Made by a program: the position numbers and the translations under genes. DNA of 64,000 bases from Sinorhizobium sp. A49 (GTDB lineage: Bacteria; Pseudomonadota; Alphaproteobacteria; Rhizobiales; Rhizobiaceae). Positions 63,192-64,000 of this stretch are shown in pieces. Numbering within the stretch: position 1 is the stretch's first letter; every line of letters begins with the position of its first letter. The stretch is from positions 124,001 to 188,000 of the forward strand of contig NZ_MUNW01000051.1 of the NCBI RefSeq assembly GCF_002002725.1. Reading direction: 5' to 3'. Under the pieces are notes generated by a model. It did no database searches and was not told the origin of the DNA. It saw nothing but the letters and a program-made list of their open reading frames with translations.

Positions 63192-64000
63192 ATGCAGCAA
63201 CAGGCCTATGCCTTCAGCCCCGCAATGGCCGGCTTCATGCTTTTCTTGTCCGGCGCAGCGGCGCTGATCTTTCAGGTCCTCTGGATCAAGCAACTCTCGC
63301 TCGTCACCGGTGTCGACGTCCATGCGGTCAGCGCCGGCGTCAGCGCCTTCTTCCTCGGCCTTGCCCTCGGCAGCTTCGCCCTCGGTCGCGCCAGTGACCG
63401 TACCGCCCGCCCCTTGCGTCTCTATGCGCTGCTTGAGACCGGCGTCGCGCTGCTTGGCGTTGTTGTTACCTTCGCACTGGCGCGGATTGCGCCGCTCTTC
63501 GTCTCGATCGAGATGGACCTGCCCGTTGTCGCCTGGGGGATGCTGATCCTGCTCGTGGCCGCGCCGGCCTTTTTGATGGGCGGCACTCTTCCTGTGCTCT
63601 TGCGCTCCCTGCAAGCGGCGCCCGGCGGCATCAGTGCCAAGGGCGGACGCCTTTACGCTGCCAATACGCTCGGCGCGATCGTCGGCTGCCTCGCCGTCTC
63701 CTTCGTGATCATTCCCGCACTCGGGGTACAGGCAACCGGTGTTGCTGCCGCCGCTCTCGGCCTGACCGCTGCTGCCACCGCGGTTTCTCGCGGCGCGGCT
63801 TCCGCCACCTCAGCTCCCGAGGCATCTCCGACACCATCCATCGGCGAAGGCGGGTCCCGGCTGGCGCTTGCTCTCTACGCGCTCGCCGGCGGCGTCGCGC
63901 TCGGCTATGAGGTCGCCTGGTCGCAGGCGATCGTGCAATTCATCTCGACCCGCTCCTTCGCCTTCTCGGTCGTGCTTGCGACTTATCTCGCAGGCCTTGC
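63192..64000 (+). CDS. Spermidine-synthase-like membrane protein, N-terminal part
   Basis: The frame is open to the right edge, so the gene is incomplete (about 269 codons visible). It begins MQQQAYAFSPAMAGFMLFLSGAAALIFQVLWIKQLS and continues with alternating hydrophobic stretches (FLGLALGSFALGR, MGGTLPVLLRSL, AANTLGAIVGCLAV), the pattern of the membrane domain that precedes a spermine/spermidine synthase domain in fused proteins. The catalytic domain, if present, lies outside the window. ACAGGG lies just before the ATG at 63192. Confidence 0.82.
   Translation, partial: MQQQAYAFSPAMAGFMLFLSGAAALIFQVLWIKQLSLVTGVDVHAVSAGVSAFFLGLALGSFALGRASDRTARPLRLYALLETGVALLGVVVTFALARIAPLFVSIEMDLPVVAWGMLILLVAAPAFLMGGTLPVLLRSLQAAPGGISAKGGRLYAANTLGAIVGCLAVSFVIIPALGVQATGVAAAALGLTAAATAVSRGAASATSAPEASPTPSIGEGGSRLALALYALAGGVALGYEVAWSQAIVQFISTRSFAFSVVLATYLAGL

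Overview
The window is high-GC DNA with tightly packed genes, many 4-base start/stop overlaps and frequent GTG or TTG starts. The gene content (a PraR-like XRE regulator, DUF3095, a MoxR/Bat operon, a TfuA/YcaO pair, dipeptide-type ABC transporters, and a polysaccharide cluster beside an MsbA-like exporter) points to an alphaproteobacterium of the Rhizobiaceae, most likely Sinorhizobium/Ensifer or a close relative. The mix of catabolic and surface-polysaccharide genes would suit a chromid or megaplasmid, but replication genes, rRNA, tRNA, IS elements and CRISPR arrays are not visible, so the replicon is unknown.

Region 1 (1-19.4 kb) is a surface-polysaccharide neighbourhood. It holds the start of an ABC exporter, a methyltransferase-like protein, three glycosyltransferases in one operon, a four-gene peptide/oligosaccharide ABC importer closed by a strong terminator, a class III nucleotide cyclase with a heparin-lyase-like secreted protein, a UDP-sugar dehydrogenase, DUF3095 (itself cyclase-like), a metallo-beta-lactamase-fold hydrolase, a fourth glycosyltransferase and a polysaccharide deacetylase-like protein. 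Region 2 (19.1-26 kb) is cell envelope: a small lipoprotein, an MltF-like lytic transglycosylase, an MscS-type channel and a large exported SH3/Tyr-Gly-rich protein.

Region 3 (26.1-31.3 kb) is the most novel locus. An XRE regulator and a SARP/BTAD-TPR regulator are followed by a 76-codon gene, a YcaO enzyme and TfuA, with YcaO and TfuA translationally coupled. YcaO plus TfuA is the known machinery for backbone thioamides, and the 76-residue protein is the obvious candidate substrate. Its leader RNA can form two mutually exclusive hairpins.

Region 4 (31.3-43.9 kb) is a catabolic operon. A dipeptide-type ABC importer, a hydantoinase/oxoprolinase and two DUF917 (thiohydantoin desulfurase-type) paralogues lie downstream of a large LuxR/MalT-like regulator, with direct repeats at the operon promoter. 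Region 5 (43.0-50.7 kb) holds a LysR/SDR divergent pair with a clear operator, a 2OG-Fe(II) oxygenase, an O-acetylhomoserine sulfhydrylase, a quinone/enone-type reductase and a membrane-bound TPR regulator.

Region 6 (50.9-64 kb) joins a formylglycine-generating enzyme, a Tat-type HAD phosphatase, a MoxR-DUF58-DUF4381-BatA-BatB/C-BatD operon and an exported arylsulfatase carrying the CTAGR maturation site. It ends with a truncated spermidine-synthase-like membrane protein. A 20-bp motif (consensus AAGTACGTAACAGTTACGAA) occurs six times, always between genes and always in the same orientation toward the gene it precedes. It links the sulfatase, its maturase, the MoxR operon, two small or unknown genes and the SH3 protein next to the TfuA locus into one candidate regulon.
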